Assembly (NCBI GenBank): GCA_013138555.1
Contig: WTCN01000051.1
Location: 1-13,777, forward strand
Reading direction: 5' to 3'
DNA length: 13,777 nt
DNA from: Methyloprofundus sp.
Lineage (GTDB): Bacteria; Pseudomonadota; Gammaproteobacteria; Methylococcales; Methylomonadaceae
Each line of letters begins with the position of its first letter. The stretch's first letter is position 1. Of this stretch, positions 1 to 8,316 are shown piece by piece. Under the pieces are notes generated by a model. The model made no database searches. It was not told the origin of the DNA and was given only the letters and a program-made list of their open reading frames with translations. The position numbers and the translations under genes were made by a program.

Positions 1-354
1 TTTGCTTCTATTCCACATGATTGGTATCGCAAAAACCAGATAAGTCAGTATGAAGGGTATTATGCTTCGATTGTTTACAGCTGTTTTTGTGCTTTAGGTT
101 TAACGGTGATTGCCGAAGACAGTACCAATCAAGGTAGGATTGATTTAACGGTGATGCTGGATAACAAAGTCTTTATTATTGAATTTAAAGCGCTGGATGA
201 AGGTGCCGAACAAGGCACAGCGTTAGCACAAATCAAGGCGAAAAATTATCAGCAAAAATATTTAAACGCTGATAAAGAGTTATTTTTAATGGGTATGGAA
301 TTTGATAAACAGCAACGTAATCTAGTATTTTTTGCAACAGAAAAAGTAAGCTAG
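1..354 (+). CDS. PD-(D/E)XK nuclease-domain protein, C-terminal part (5' end outside window)
   Basis: The reading frame is open from base 1 to a TAG at 352-354, so only the last 117 residues are present. They form a PD-(D/E)XK nuclease fold. Asp48 lies in GRIDLTV, and Glu61 and Lys63 lie in FIIEFKAL (D-x12-E-x-K, numbering from base 1). A Gln/Lys-rich helix (AQIKAKNYQQKY) and a GMEFD strand follow. This pattern is typical of the C-terminal nuclease domain (PDDEXK_9/DUF1703) of proteins that carry an AAA-ATPase-like domain at the N-terminus. That N-terminal part would lie upstream and cannot be seen. The biological role of the family is poorly known. It is separated by 139 bases from the BREX-like operon and is probably not part of it. 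Confidence is good for the fold and lower for the full-length architecture. Confidence 0.8.
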   Translation, partial: FASIPHDWYRKNQISQYEGYYASIVYSCFCALGLTVIAEDSTNQGRIDLTVMLDNKVFIIEFKALDEGAEQGTALAQIKAKNYQQKYLNADKELFLMGMEFDKQQRNLVFFATEKVS

Positions 355-400
355 CCCTTCCAAGGTGCATACTTTTATTAAATTACGGCGATAGGCATAG

Positions 401-425
401 GATGTGCTGAGGTACGAAGCGCATC
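401..425. repeat. REP-like imperfect hairpin in the 355-493 gap
   Basis: GATGTGCT (401-408) pairs with AGCGCATC (418-425) around a 9-base loop; seven of eight pairs are Watson-Crick and one is G-T. It lies in a 139-base gap that holds no gene. The sequence style (GGATGTGCT...AAGCGCATC) resembles dispersed extragenic palindromes, but no second copy is present in this window. It could also act as a weak transcription barrier after the nuclease-domain gene. Confidence 0.4.
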
Positions 426-493
426 TTTAGGCGATTGATATGCTTAACTTAACGGCAGTGATAAGGTGTGCAGAAACGAATAATGAGGTTTAA

Positions 494-970
494 ATGGATA
501 ACGACATATTAAACAATAAACTGGCACACATCTTAAAAACCTACCATGCAGCCAATGTGCGTTATCAGCATTTTGCGCTTTCCAGTCGGGACATGGGGGC
601 TTTATCACAACTGAGCCTGGCACTTAGAGACTTGTTGCCCGAGTACAGCTTTTGGAGTGGTGGCGAGCCAGAAAATGGCAATGCCCCGCCTGCTTTATGT
701 AGCCGTCGCGAATTTATTCATGCTACGTTTAAAGATGACCTCCCAGGTTTAATTATCACTCAACCTAACTTTTGGCTGCAACGCTGGCATCATTTGGACA
801 GACAGGCGTTCTGGTCTGCTTTAAGTAGTCGCCACGGCGGGCATCATGTGATTATTATCTTTCCTGAAAGTGATGAATTTAAGCGCTTGAATCTTAATTA
901 TTTTAATTCTAACCAGATAGATAACCTGCCTGTTACCTTGTGGGATTCGTCTAAAAAACAGCTTTTTTAA
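494..970 (+). CDS. Small protein of unknown function, first gene of the BREX-like operon
   Basis: This encodes 158 residues. ATG 494 is preceded by GAGG at 485-488. I do not recognise a named family. The N-terminal half is helical (NKLAHILKTYHAANVRYQHFAL). The middle and C-terminal part has beta strands, such as GLIITQPNFWL and HHVIIIFPES, that could be a degenerate P-loop-like or Rossmann-like fold. No Walker A motif, signal peptide or membrane segment is visible. It ends 9 bases before the BrxC-like start, so co-transcription is very likely. Its place at the head of the operon matches the small accessory proteins (BrxA, BrxB, BrxF, PbeA) that start other BREX and Pbe loci, but it does not look like BrxA or BrxB, and it lacks the P-loop expected of BrxF. 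A role as an adaptor for the large ATPase is inferred from position only. Confidence 0.75.
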   Translation: MDNDILNNKLAHILKTYHAANVRYQHFALSSRDMGALSQLSLALRDLLPEYSFWSGGEPENGNAPPALCSRREFIHATFKDDLPGLIITQPNFWLQRWHHLDRQAFWSALSSRHGGHHVIIIFPESDEFKRLNLNYFNSNQIDNLPVTLWDSSKKQLF

Positions 971-979
971 GGGATTGTT

Positions 980-3900
980 ATGAGCCAATTAAAAGATATT
1001 ATCCAGATTAATGCGACTTCAAATGATGCCGCGATTGTGCTTGAGCGCAGTTTAGGCAACCAGCAGTTAGTGCAAAGCTTTGCTCCGACGCAAGCGGCAG
1101 TTAAAGTATTGCAACATATTAGCAAAGCGGTATTGCCACAAGCGACGCAGGAAGACAGGGCGATTAATTTATTTGGTAACTATGGTTCGGGTAAAAGTCA
1201 TTTGGCGGTGTTAATTGCTCAGTTATTACGCGATGGGGCGGGAAGCAGCGAATTTTCAGGTTTGTTTCAGCGTTTGAGTAATTTTGGTGAACTAAAACTG
1301 GCAGAAAATTTAAAAAATACTTTTTTAGCCAGGAATGACCCCGATGCGAAACCGTATTTGTTAGTCTCGTTATATGGCGCAGAAGCGCCGTCTTTAGCCG
1401 ATCAATTAATGGAAGCTTTGTATGATGCTTTAGAGCGTCATACTGATTTAAACCCGCAAACAATTTTGCCGATGACAGAATATGAAGCGTGTATAAAACG
1501 CTTTGATGAAATTGTGGAAAATTCACCTGAGTATGCGGCAGCGGATTTATCACAATGGCAGCTTAATGACGAGTATTTACGCACCAATGAAATATTAAAA
1601 GATTTAAAAGACCATCAAGCTATCGCTTTAGATGTTTTTAAACTCTGGCATAAGGCGGTGTGTCATGGCGCGGCATTTAATCCTGCGAATGAAGGTGGGA
1701 AGAGTTTTATTGAAGCTTATCAGGAAGCAGGAAAAAATTTGGTTGAGCAGTATAAGTTTAGTGGCATTGTTATCGTCTGGGATGAGTTTGGAAATGCGCT
1801 AGAAGATTTAATGTCTAATCCTGCGCGTAATGCCATTGCAGAAATTATTGAGTTGCAAAAGTTTGTTGAAATAGTCTGTAAACCCGCCCAGGGGCATAGT
1901 ATTTTTATCGCGTTAACACATGTTTCTTTTCCTGAATATGCGGTACGTATGGAAACCACGACGACCGTTAAAGATCGTTTAGAGGTGATTTCAGGGCGTT
2001 TTGCCAAGCCGTTTAAAATTGAACTCAGCGCCTCAGAAAGTGAAGGGTATCATTTGTTGGGTATGCAAAAATCATGGACTGAGCAAGGTAAACAATTTTT
2101 GCAAGAGTGCCAAACTGCGCAGCAACAATTACTTGAAAGCAACGCGAATCTCACTTTATTTAAACAATTAGGGCAGCATTTAAGCCAGATTTTAAGCGAA
2201 TGTTACCCTCTGCATCCTGTTATGGCGGCGGGGTTATTTGCTTTATCAACTTACGCACAGTCAAACCGTACTGCACTCACTTTTTTTAGAGATAACGCGG
2301 ATCATTTTTTAAATCGCCCTATTAATCCCGAGCAACCCTTTAATGTCGAGCTTATCCGTTTACCCGAATTAGTTGATTATTATGCCGATAGCCTGAAAGA
2401 AAAAGCAGCTAAAGATTGGGAGCGTTACCAACAGGCATTAGGTAAAATTCCTGTGACTTTAGCGGCCAATGAAATCAAGTCAAAACAGGCCGTTTTAAAA
2501 CTGTTGTTATTAGCGCAATTATTAGGCGAAAATTTTCAAACCAGTGAGTTATTTTTAGCCGCTGCACTTTATGATGCGGAGCCGAATACCAGTGCTGCAC
2601 AATCTTTAGGCACTGATTTAGAGTGGTTAAAAGCTGCGGGTGTCATATGGAAAAACGATGTCACAGGCCAGTGGACTTTAACAGGTGATTCTGGGGTTGA
2701 TGTTGAGGCATTAATTAAGGGTAAGCTTAGCTATTTTGCAGGACGTTCAGTGGAAACATTACTGCATGACCACCCTGACATGCAGGATGATTTATTGCCG
2801 CATTTAGGTTTGCATGAATTAGAGCCTTCTGATTGCGGTATTGTGCGCTCCTACGAAGTCGCTCTATTAAGCCCCCCCTTTAGTAACCAGATTAAAATTG
2901 AAGCTCCGTTAATAAGCGCAAAAGTTTTTTTAGTGTTAGGTAAAGAAGCGGAGGATATTGAGACGGCAAAAACAAGAGTGTTAGAAACACGCGCGGATAA
3001 TCTTTATTTTTGGCTACCTTCAGCAGGTATCAGAGGAGAGTCTGTTACAAATAACGGTAAGCAGTTTAAATTAGGCGGTTTATTATGTCGTTACCTTGCT
3101 TTAGAGTTGTTGTTAAAAGAAAAAACAGCGACTGAAGAATTGCGCCGCCAATTAGAGGCGAAATGGGAAAAAAATCGCCAGGATTGTTTAGATGTTTTAC
3201 GGCGTTTATTTGGTCGGGAAAGTTTAGAAAATGGTAAAAGTCAGATTTTAAAAGCAGGTGAATCCAGTGCTTTGGCCTGTAAAACCTGGCATGGTTTACG
3301 TCAGCAGTTAGCAAGTGATATTCAAGCGATGTATCTTAAAGAAATTCCTGTTCGTGCGATGAATTTAAATGTGCTGAATAATGGGAAATACACAGGGAGT
3401 TCAATTATCCTTAAAATTGTTGAACGTATTTTGGCATTTGACAACAACCCTGATTATCAAACGGATTTATTAGGTGAGAAAAAAGAAACGAGCCAGCCAG
3501 CCTCATTAATTGATGGTGTATTAGGTGCAAATCAACTTTTTATTAAACGCGCCGAGGGATGGCAGATTAAAGAGGTGGCTGAAACAGAGGGAAAGACACA
3601 GGAAGTTTTAAAACTCATTCATGATTCTTTATTGCGTAAACGTGATAAACCTTATTTAGTTTCTGAGCTACGCGCTAAACTGATTGCTCCACCTTATGGA
3701 TTACCCGATTGTACTTTGGCAATGTTAGCCGCTATTGCGATTCGTTACGAAGTCCCTCGCTTACGCTGGGGAAGCTCCAAAGAAACCAACTTTGCTAAAA
3801 ATTTAAATGTGGCTTTTAGTGAGGGTAGTAGGCTCACCATTCGCTTGTTTGATTTTACCAGTAAACAACTCACTGTATCGTATGCAGCGGGCTTACATCT

Positions 3901-4615
3901 TAAATTGCAAAAACAGGGTGAACAATCAAGCGAAGAATATGCGAGTGAATGTTGTAAAGCATTACGTGGTTTTGTTAATAGTCAGACAGAAGCCGTTAAA
4001 AACTCAGGGAAATTACAAGAAAAGACTCGACAGTTAGTCAAGTTTTGCCAACAAATCGCGACTAACCCACAAGACTTGGCCGATTGTTTAATTGAACTAT
4101 TAGGTGCGGCAAGCGATGTTAATCAGTACCAGCAAGGGCTTAAAGCTGTATTGGATGATTTTGAAAAAATCACACATGCGAAACAACATGAAGTTAAAAA
4201 AACATGGGAAACCGCCATACCATCAGCTTTTCTGTCTAAACAGTCTCTTATTGATAATTTGACACATCAGAGCGCAAGTACAGAGGCTAAAGCACTGGGT
4301 GGTTTATTGTCGGAACACGAGCATGGTATAGAGATTGATGTCAATAAAGTCACTGAAGTGGTGTTAAACAAACCCTTTGAGCAATGTTCGGATGTTGAAA
4401 TTGGACAATGCAAAGGAAAAATAGAAACCTTAATTGAATATCATCAACAGGCAAAGATAGAACCTCCAATCAATAGTGTTAATGAGCATACCGCCATTAT
4501 TGTTGCTGAAGAGTTTATCGAAGCGTTAAACCAATTACTTACGCGGACGAACTTACCTGCCCCTCAAATCAAAGCCGCTTTAAACACGGTTTTAAATCAA
4601 TACGGCGATGAGTAA
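980..4615 (+). CDS. brxC: BrxC/PglY-like large P-loop ATPase of a BREX-like system
   Basis: This encodes 1211 residues. ATG 980 is preceded by AAGGGA (969-974). Walker A is GNYGSGKS at residues 66-73, in the G-x-Y-G-S-G-K-S-H-L form typical of BrxC/PglY and DUF499-type ATPases. Walker B is IVIVWDEF at 263-270. A sensor-like strand, HSIFIALTHVSFPEYA, follows near residue 306. The long remainder is mainly helical, as in family members of about 1100-1250 residues. BrxC is a core BREX component and is thought to form, with PglZ, an ATP-driven complex in the cytoplasm needed for phage exclusion. The stop codon overlaps the pglZ start by one base (TAATG), which implies translational coupling. The exact BREX subtype cannot be fixed from this protein by eye. 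Confidence is high for the BrxC/PglY class and moderate for the symbol. Confidence 0.85.
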   Translation: MSQLKDIIQINATSNDAAIVLERSLGNQQLVQSFAPTQAAVKVLQHISKAVLPQATQEDRAINLFGNYGSGKSHLAVLIAQLLRDGAGSSEFSGLFQRLSNFGELKLAENLKNTFLARNDPDAKPYLLVSLYGAEAPSLADQLMEALYDALERHTDLNPQTILPMTEYEACIKRFDEIVENSPEYAAADLSQWQLNDEYLRTNEILKDLKDHQAIALDVFKLWHKAVCHGAAFNPANEGGKSFIEAYQEAGKNLVEQYKFSGIVIVWDEFGNALEDLMSNPARNAIAEIIELQKFVEIVCKPAQGHSIFIALTHVSFPEYAVRMETTTTVKDRLEVISGRFAKPFKIELSASESEGYHLLGMQKSWTEQGKQFLQECQTAQQQLLESNANLTLFKQLGQHLSQILSECYPLHPVMAAGLFALSTYAQSNRTALTFFRDNADHFLNRPINPEQPFNVELIRLPELVDYYADSLKEKAAKDWERYQQALGKIPVTLAANEIKSKQAVLKLLLLAQLLGENFQTSELFLAAALYDAEPNTSAAQSLGTDLEWLKAAGVIWKNDVTGQWTLTGDSGVDVEALIKGKLSYFAGRSVETLLHDHPDMQDDLLPHLGLHELEPSDCGIVRSYEVALLSPPFSNQIKIEAPLISAKVFLVLGKEAEDIETAKTRVLETRADNLYFWLPSAGIRGESVTNNGKQFKLGGLLCRYLALELLLKEKTATEELRRQLEAKWEKNRQDCLDVLRRLFGRESLENGKSQILKAGESSALACKTWHGLRQQLASDIQAMYLKEIPVRAMNLNVLNNGKYTGSSIILKIVERILAFDNNPDYQTDLLGEKKETSQPASLIDGVLGANQLFIKRAEGWQIKEVAETEGKTQEVLKLIHDSLLRKRDKPYLVSELRAKLIAPPYGLPDCTLAMLAAIAIRYEVPRLRWGSSKETNFAKNLNVAFSEGSRLTIRLFDFTSKQLTVSYAAGLHLKLQKQGEQSSEEYASECCKALRGFVNSQTEAVKNSGKLQEKTRQLVKFCQQIATNPQDLADCLIELLGAASDVNQYQQGLKAVLDDFEKITHAKQHEVKKTWETAIPSAFLSKQSLIDNLTHQSASTEAKALGGLLSEHEHGIEIDVNKVTEVVLNKPFEQCSDVEIGQCKGKIETLIEYHQQAKIEPPINSVNEHTAIIVAEEFIEALNQLLTRTNLPAPQIKAALNTVLNQYGDE

Positions 4616-6882
4616 TGGCCATTATATTGATTGTAGACCGCTTCGGTATTGATCGCGAAGACGCGCTGTGTGTTGAAGCCTGCGAAAATGCGATTAATAC
4701 TGCTAGAAGACAAATTGACCAGCATTTAGAAACGGCCAATGCAAGCGTGTTACGTGTGCGTTTAAATAGCGCGGCGCTATTTAAACGCTTTAGTGATTAC
4801 GAAGGTTTAAAGGGTGTATTGCCTACACAACAGTTATTGCCACGAATCTTATTAACTCAAACCTTAAAAACAGAGTTGCCTGACTGGTTGACAGATGAAT
4901 TAATCGTAAACATCGGGTTATTAGAAAATTCCCAGACCTTGGAGGTCTCTAGTGCGACAGCGTTTGAAGAAAATCTGCTAAAAATCTGTGATACTGATTT
5001 ATTAAGCGGCGATATAAAGATATTTATCAAGGCATTAGCCAAACAAAATGAACAGTTTTTACAATTGTTGAATATAGAAGCCGTGCAAAGCTGTTTTAAA
5101 AAGCATCTCGTTTTAGGCTTATCGCTGAATGATGAAGTCGCAGTGTTGTTAGTGAATGAATTATTAAAAACCAACTCAATTAACCACTTTTTAAGCAACG
5201 TAGCCTATCAACAGCATTTACAATTATTGCGCACTTTTATTGGCGAGTATCAACTTAATCAAGCGTTACCGGCAAAAAATTTGCCCGAGTCATTATTACA
5301 CGCTTTACCTATGCTTCCTTTAGCGGAAGGCAATGCCAACGGTTTAGCTGAAAAGTTCATTTCTGCATTACAAACGATTGAACGCAGAATTTTTAATCAA
5401 GAGCTTCTGCCTGAGGCTTTATGTCATGGTTTAATCGACTGGCCATTGTTATTAACGGAATTAAGCGAATTAATTGAGACTAACCGTGAGTTAATTTGCG
5501 CTGAGCTGTTGGCTAAATTAGCAGGCTTTAAGAGTGAGCAAAGTCAAACACTATTAAGCCAGTTACAACAACGCACACGCGGTTATCCTTTATTAGACCG
5601 TAATGCCAGTGTCAATGAGACGCTGGCTTGGTCTGAAGATTATTTTGACTATTGCCGCAGTCTGTTTTTAGATAAACAAACGCCTGATGAGGCAGTAAAT
5701 ATCAGCTTTAGTGAGTGGTTACTAAGCCAACCTGCAAGAGTATCACGCCTGCCTAATAATTGGCGATATTGCGCGGCGCAAGTGGAGGCGTATTTAAAAG
5801 AAGCTTATATTGTTGTCGTGATTATGGCCGATGCCTTATCCGCCTTAAATCAGGATATTGTTTTAGCTGAACTCGCAGGCTTAAATCATCTTAATTTACA
5901 ACACGACTATTTGTTTGCACCGCTACCCACTTTAACCGAAGTGGGCAAAATGGCGGTTTTAACAGGTTTAGAAAATGATGCTCAACAAGGCAGTTCGCAA
6001 ACGGATATTTTACAAAATCATTATCAGAACTATTTACCTGATAAAGATTCGCTGAAGGTGGTTAAAAGCTGGGCTGATTCTTCCGAGCGGCTTAATAAGG
6101 ATACGCAATTAGTGGTGTTGTTTGAAAACCGTTTAGATGAGCGTTTGCATGATTGCGTTAGTTTTAGCAAACACCGTGATGATATTAAGCCGATTATTAA
6201 ACAAATTAAACGCTCGATTGAAGGCTGGCGTAAAGATGCGGCATCGCTGAATAAGGAAATTGCTTTCTTTATGACGGCTGACCACGGTATGACGGTCACC
6301 AGTGAGCTTTATCAAGGGAAAGCTTTGGGAAAAGTCAAAGAGCGAGTTTTTAAAGGGGCGCAGTTCTTTGACAATCAGCCAGAGTTTGTATGGATTAATC
6401 ATTATGCCGTGCCTAAAAAACGCTGGCGTTTAACGGATGATGCGTTATTAACACATGGCGGCTTAACACCTGAAGAAGTCATCATTCCTTTTATCAGCCT
6501 CACTTCAAACACGCCGCAGCCGAGTAACACGCCGTTAGAAATCAACTTATCGAAAAACTGTACTAATCAAGGTGACAAAGTTTGGCAAATTGAATGCATA
6601 TTAAATACAAATACCGATGTCAGCAATATTCAAATAACGCTGAACAGCCCTTTTAAGGGTAAAGAACAACTAGACAGTTTACGCGCTAATAAAACCCAGG
6701 CGTTAAAATTAAATTTCAGCTCTGAGCATCAGCAGGAAGGCTTGATCGAAATCCAACTGCATTTAAGTTATATCAGAAGCGACGGAGGACATGAAGAGAA
6801 TGAGAAACTGTTTAGTATTGAGTTTCCTAGCACATTAATAGAAAAAGACACCGCCACCCAAAGTTTTGAGGATATGTTTTAA
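4615..6882 (+). CDS. pglZ: PglZ-family alkaline-phosphatase-fold protein
   Basis: This encodes 755 residues and its start overlaps the brxC stop. The PglZ domain occupies about residues 390-640. VVVIMADALS contains Asp406, which matches the metal-binding and nucleophile-side strand; the usual DALR is DALS here. FFMTADHGMT carries Asp556 and His557. THGGLTPEEVIIPFI carries His614 and is the highly conserved PglZ signature. About 390 helical residues precede the domain. The last 110 residues or so are rich in beta strands and may form an Ig-like domain. PglZ is the one component found in all BREX types. It has the alkaline-phosphatase fold, and metal-dependent phosphodiesterase or nuclease activity has been reported for the family. 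Here it sits between BrxC and BrxL with no methyltransferase gene, an order seen in type 4 BREX and, from memory, in Pbe loci. Confidence 0.92.
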   Translation: MAIILIVDRFGIDREDALCVEACENAINTARRQIDQHLETANASVLRVRLNSAALFKRFSDYEGLKGVLPTQQLLPRILLTQTLKTELPDWLTDELIVNIGLLENSQTLEVSSATAFEENLLKICDTDLLSGDIKIFIKALAKQNEQFLQLLNIEAVQSCFKKHLVLGLSLNDEVAVLLVNELLKTNSINHFLSNVAYQQHLQLLRTFIGEYQLNQALPAKNLPESLLHALPMLPLAEGNANGLAEKFISALQTIERRIFNQELLPEALCHGLIDWPLLLTELSELIETNRELICAELLAKLAGFKSEQSQTLLSQLQQRTRGYPLLDRNASVNETLAWSEDYFDYCRSLFLDKQTPDEAVNISFSEWLLSQPARVSRLPNNWRYCAAQVEAYLKEAYIVVVIMADALSALNQDIVLAELAGLNHLNLQHDYLFAPLPTLTEVGKMAVLTGLENDAQQGSSQTDILQNHYQNYLPDKDSLKVVKSWADSSERLNKDTQLVVLFENRLDERLHDCVSFSKHRDDIKPIIKQIKRSIEGWRKDAASLNKEIAFFMTADHGMTVTSELYQGKALGKVKERVFKGAQFFDNQPEFVWINHYAVPKKRWRLTDDALLTHGGLTPEEVIIPFISLTSNTPQPSNTPLEINLSKNCTNQGDKVWQIECILNTNTDVSNIQITLNSPFKGKEQLDSLRANKTQALKLNFSSEHQQEGLIEIQLHLSYIRSDGGHEENEKLFSIEFPSTLIEKDTATQSFEDMF

Positions 6883-6886
6883 GTTT

Positions 6887-8284
6887 ATGAACCCGCAAAC
6901 ATTAGATGAAAAAATCGCCGCAAGCTTCGGTGAACTGACTATAGATAAAGCCTTAGTCCGAGAACTAAAAATCCGCGAAAAACGCACGATTCCTAGCTTT
7001 GTCGAAGAATGGCTGATTTCGCGTTTTCAATCACCCGAGAAAAGCCATCAGCAAGTTTATCAAGATATTACTGACTTTATGAGCAAGCATTTACCGGCTA
7101 AAGGTGAAAAGGAAAAAATTAAGTATCGCTTGCACTCAGGGGAGTCGGTGGTATTGCTAGACCGTTTTGAAGTGCGAATTGATATTAAAAAGGGAGAATC
7201 ACTGCTGACGATTCCCTGTATAGATGAGCGTAATGCTTCAATTTCAAGTGAGGTTTTAGAAAATAACCAATCCTTACTTGAAGGCGGTCAATGGGGCGCG
7301 GGGCGTTTATTTGTACGTCCAGACGGTAAACATAATGTGATTGAATTGGTCGAATTTCACCCGATGCAATCCGGTAAAGTCAATTTAGAGAACCTAGTCA
7401 AAGCGCGGGAGCAATTCACCACCCGCGAATGGATCTATTTATTACTGCGCACTATGGGCTATGAGCCTGCGGCTTATACCGATGAAGAGCAAAATAATCT
7501 GTTATTACGCTTATTACCGCTGATTCAAAATAATCTCAACATGATGGAACTCGCGCCAAAAGGCACGGGAAAATCGTTTATTTTTTCTAATTTAAGCCGC
7601 CATGTGTGGCTGAACAGTGGTGGAGCATTAACTAACGCGCAGTTATTTAAAAACCTCAATACCAAGGAAATTGGTTTATTAGGCAAGCATGATTTGTTGG
7701 TGTTAGATGAAGGACAATCGATTAGTTTTAAAGGAGCGGATGATATTCATGCCAAATTTAAGGACTATTTAGAATCGGGACATTACACCATTAGCAATGA
7801 CAAAATTACCAGTGAATGCGGTTTGATGATTTTAGCAAATATAGAGCTATACGATGGTCAGCCAAGACAGTTAGATTATATCCGCCATTTACCCGAGATG
7901 TTTCACGACAGTGCGTTAATGGACAGGTTTCACGGCATTATTGCAGGCTGGAAAATTCCTCGTTTTACCACAGATAGTGCTGCACAAGGTTTTGGCATTA
8001 AGGCCGATGTGTTTGGTGAGTATTTACATCAGTTGCGCACGGTGAGTCATACTGAATTTCCATTTGGGCAGGTGCCTGATTTACGCATTAAAGATATGCG
8101 TGATGCGAAAGCAGTCAAGCGTTTGGCGACAGCGTTATCTAAATTGTTATTGTTGAATCCTGAGCATTCGGATTATGAGGCTTATGTGTTGAACCCTGCT
8201 ATGGAATTAAGGGCGCGGGTGAGGACGCAGTTGGCGGAGTTGGATCCGCATGAGTTTGAGGGGAAAATTAATGTGCAATATTAA
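6887..8284 (+). CDS. brxL: Short BrxL-like AAA+ protein (no Lon-type protease domain)
   Basis: This encodes 465 residues from ATG 6887, four bases after the pglZ stop. An in-frame TTG at 6866 would overlap pglZ and add seven residues; I prefer the ATG. The N-terminal 200 residues form a BrxL-type region (IREKRTIPSFVEEWLISRF; LLEGGQWGAGRLF). The AAA+ core has Walker A APKGTGKS (223-230), Walker B LLVLDEGQ (270-277) and an arginine-finger-like DRF with Arg347. The C-terminus ends in ELRARVRTQLAELDPHEFEG. Classical BrxL proteins of about 680 residues continue into a Lon-like protease-fold domain; this one stops first. A short BrxL subfamily of roughly 450 residues exists, so this is probably a natural variant and not a break. 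BrxL forms DNA-binding hexameric or dodecameric rings needed for phage exclusion. A decayed copy of its 3' end lies at 12718-12801. Confidence 0.88.
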   Translation: MNPQTLDEKIAASFGELTIDKALVRELKIREKRTIPSFVEEWLISRFQSPEKSHQQVYQDITDFMSKHLPAKGEKEKIKYRLHSGESVVLLDRFEVRIDIKKGESLLTIPCIDERNASISSEVLENNQSLLEGGQWGAGRLFVRPDGKHNVIELVEFHPMQSGKVNLENLVKAREQFTTREWIYLLLRTMGYEPAAYTDEEQNNLLLRLLPLIQNNLNMMELAPKGTGKSFIFSNLSRHVWLNSGGALTNAQLFKNLNTKEIGLLGKHDLLVLDEGQSISFKGADDIHAKFKDYLESGHYTISNDKITSECGLMILANIELYDGQPRQLDYIRHLPEMFHDSALMDRFHGIIAGWKIPRFTTDSAAQGFGIKADVFGEYLHQLRTVSHTEFPFGQVPDLRIKDMRDAKAVKRLATALSKLLLLNPEHSDYEAYVLNPAMELRARVRTQLAELDPHEFEGKINVQY

Positions 8285-8316
8285 AAGAAACGATAAAATT
8301 TAAGGATAAAGAAATA

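Noticed and set aside
435..464. Promoter TTGATA-18-TGATAA before the small protein gene
   Set aside because: The -10 match is poor, and such pairs are common by chance in this AT-rich DNA.
1164..1553. Antisense open frame of 129 codons inside brxC
   Set aside because: It opposes a well-supported coding frame with clear ATPase motifs, and has low-complexity His/Leu-rich translation and no family features. The other antisense frames inside brxC, pglZ, the nuclease gene and rep1 fall the same way.
3807..4037. Overlapping + strand frame inside brxC
   Set aside because: It lies wholly within the brxC frame, has no ribosome binding site and no protein-like pattern.
6866..6886. TTG start for BrxL overlapping the pglZ end
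   Set aside because: It would add MRICFKF, which looks like translated pglZ tail. ATG 6887 gives the family-like start MNPQTLDEKI.
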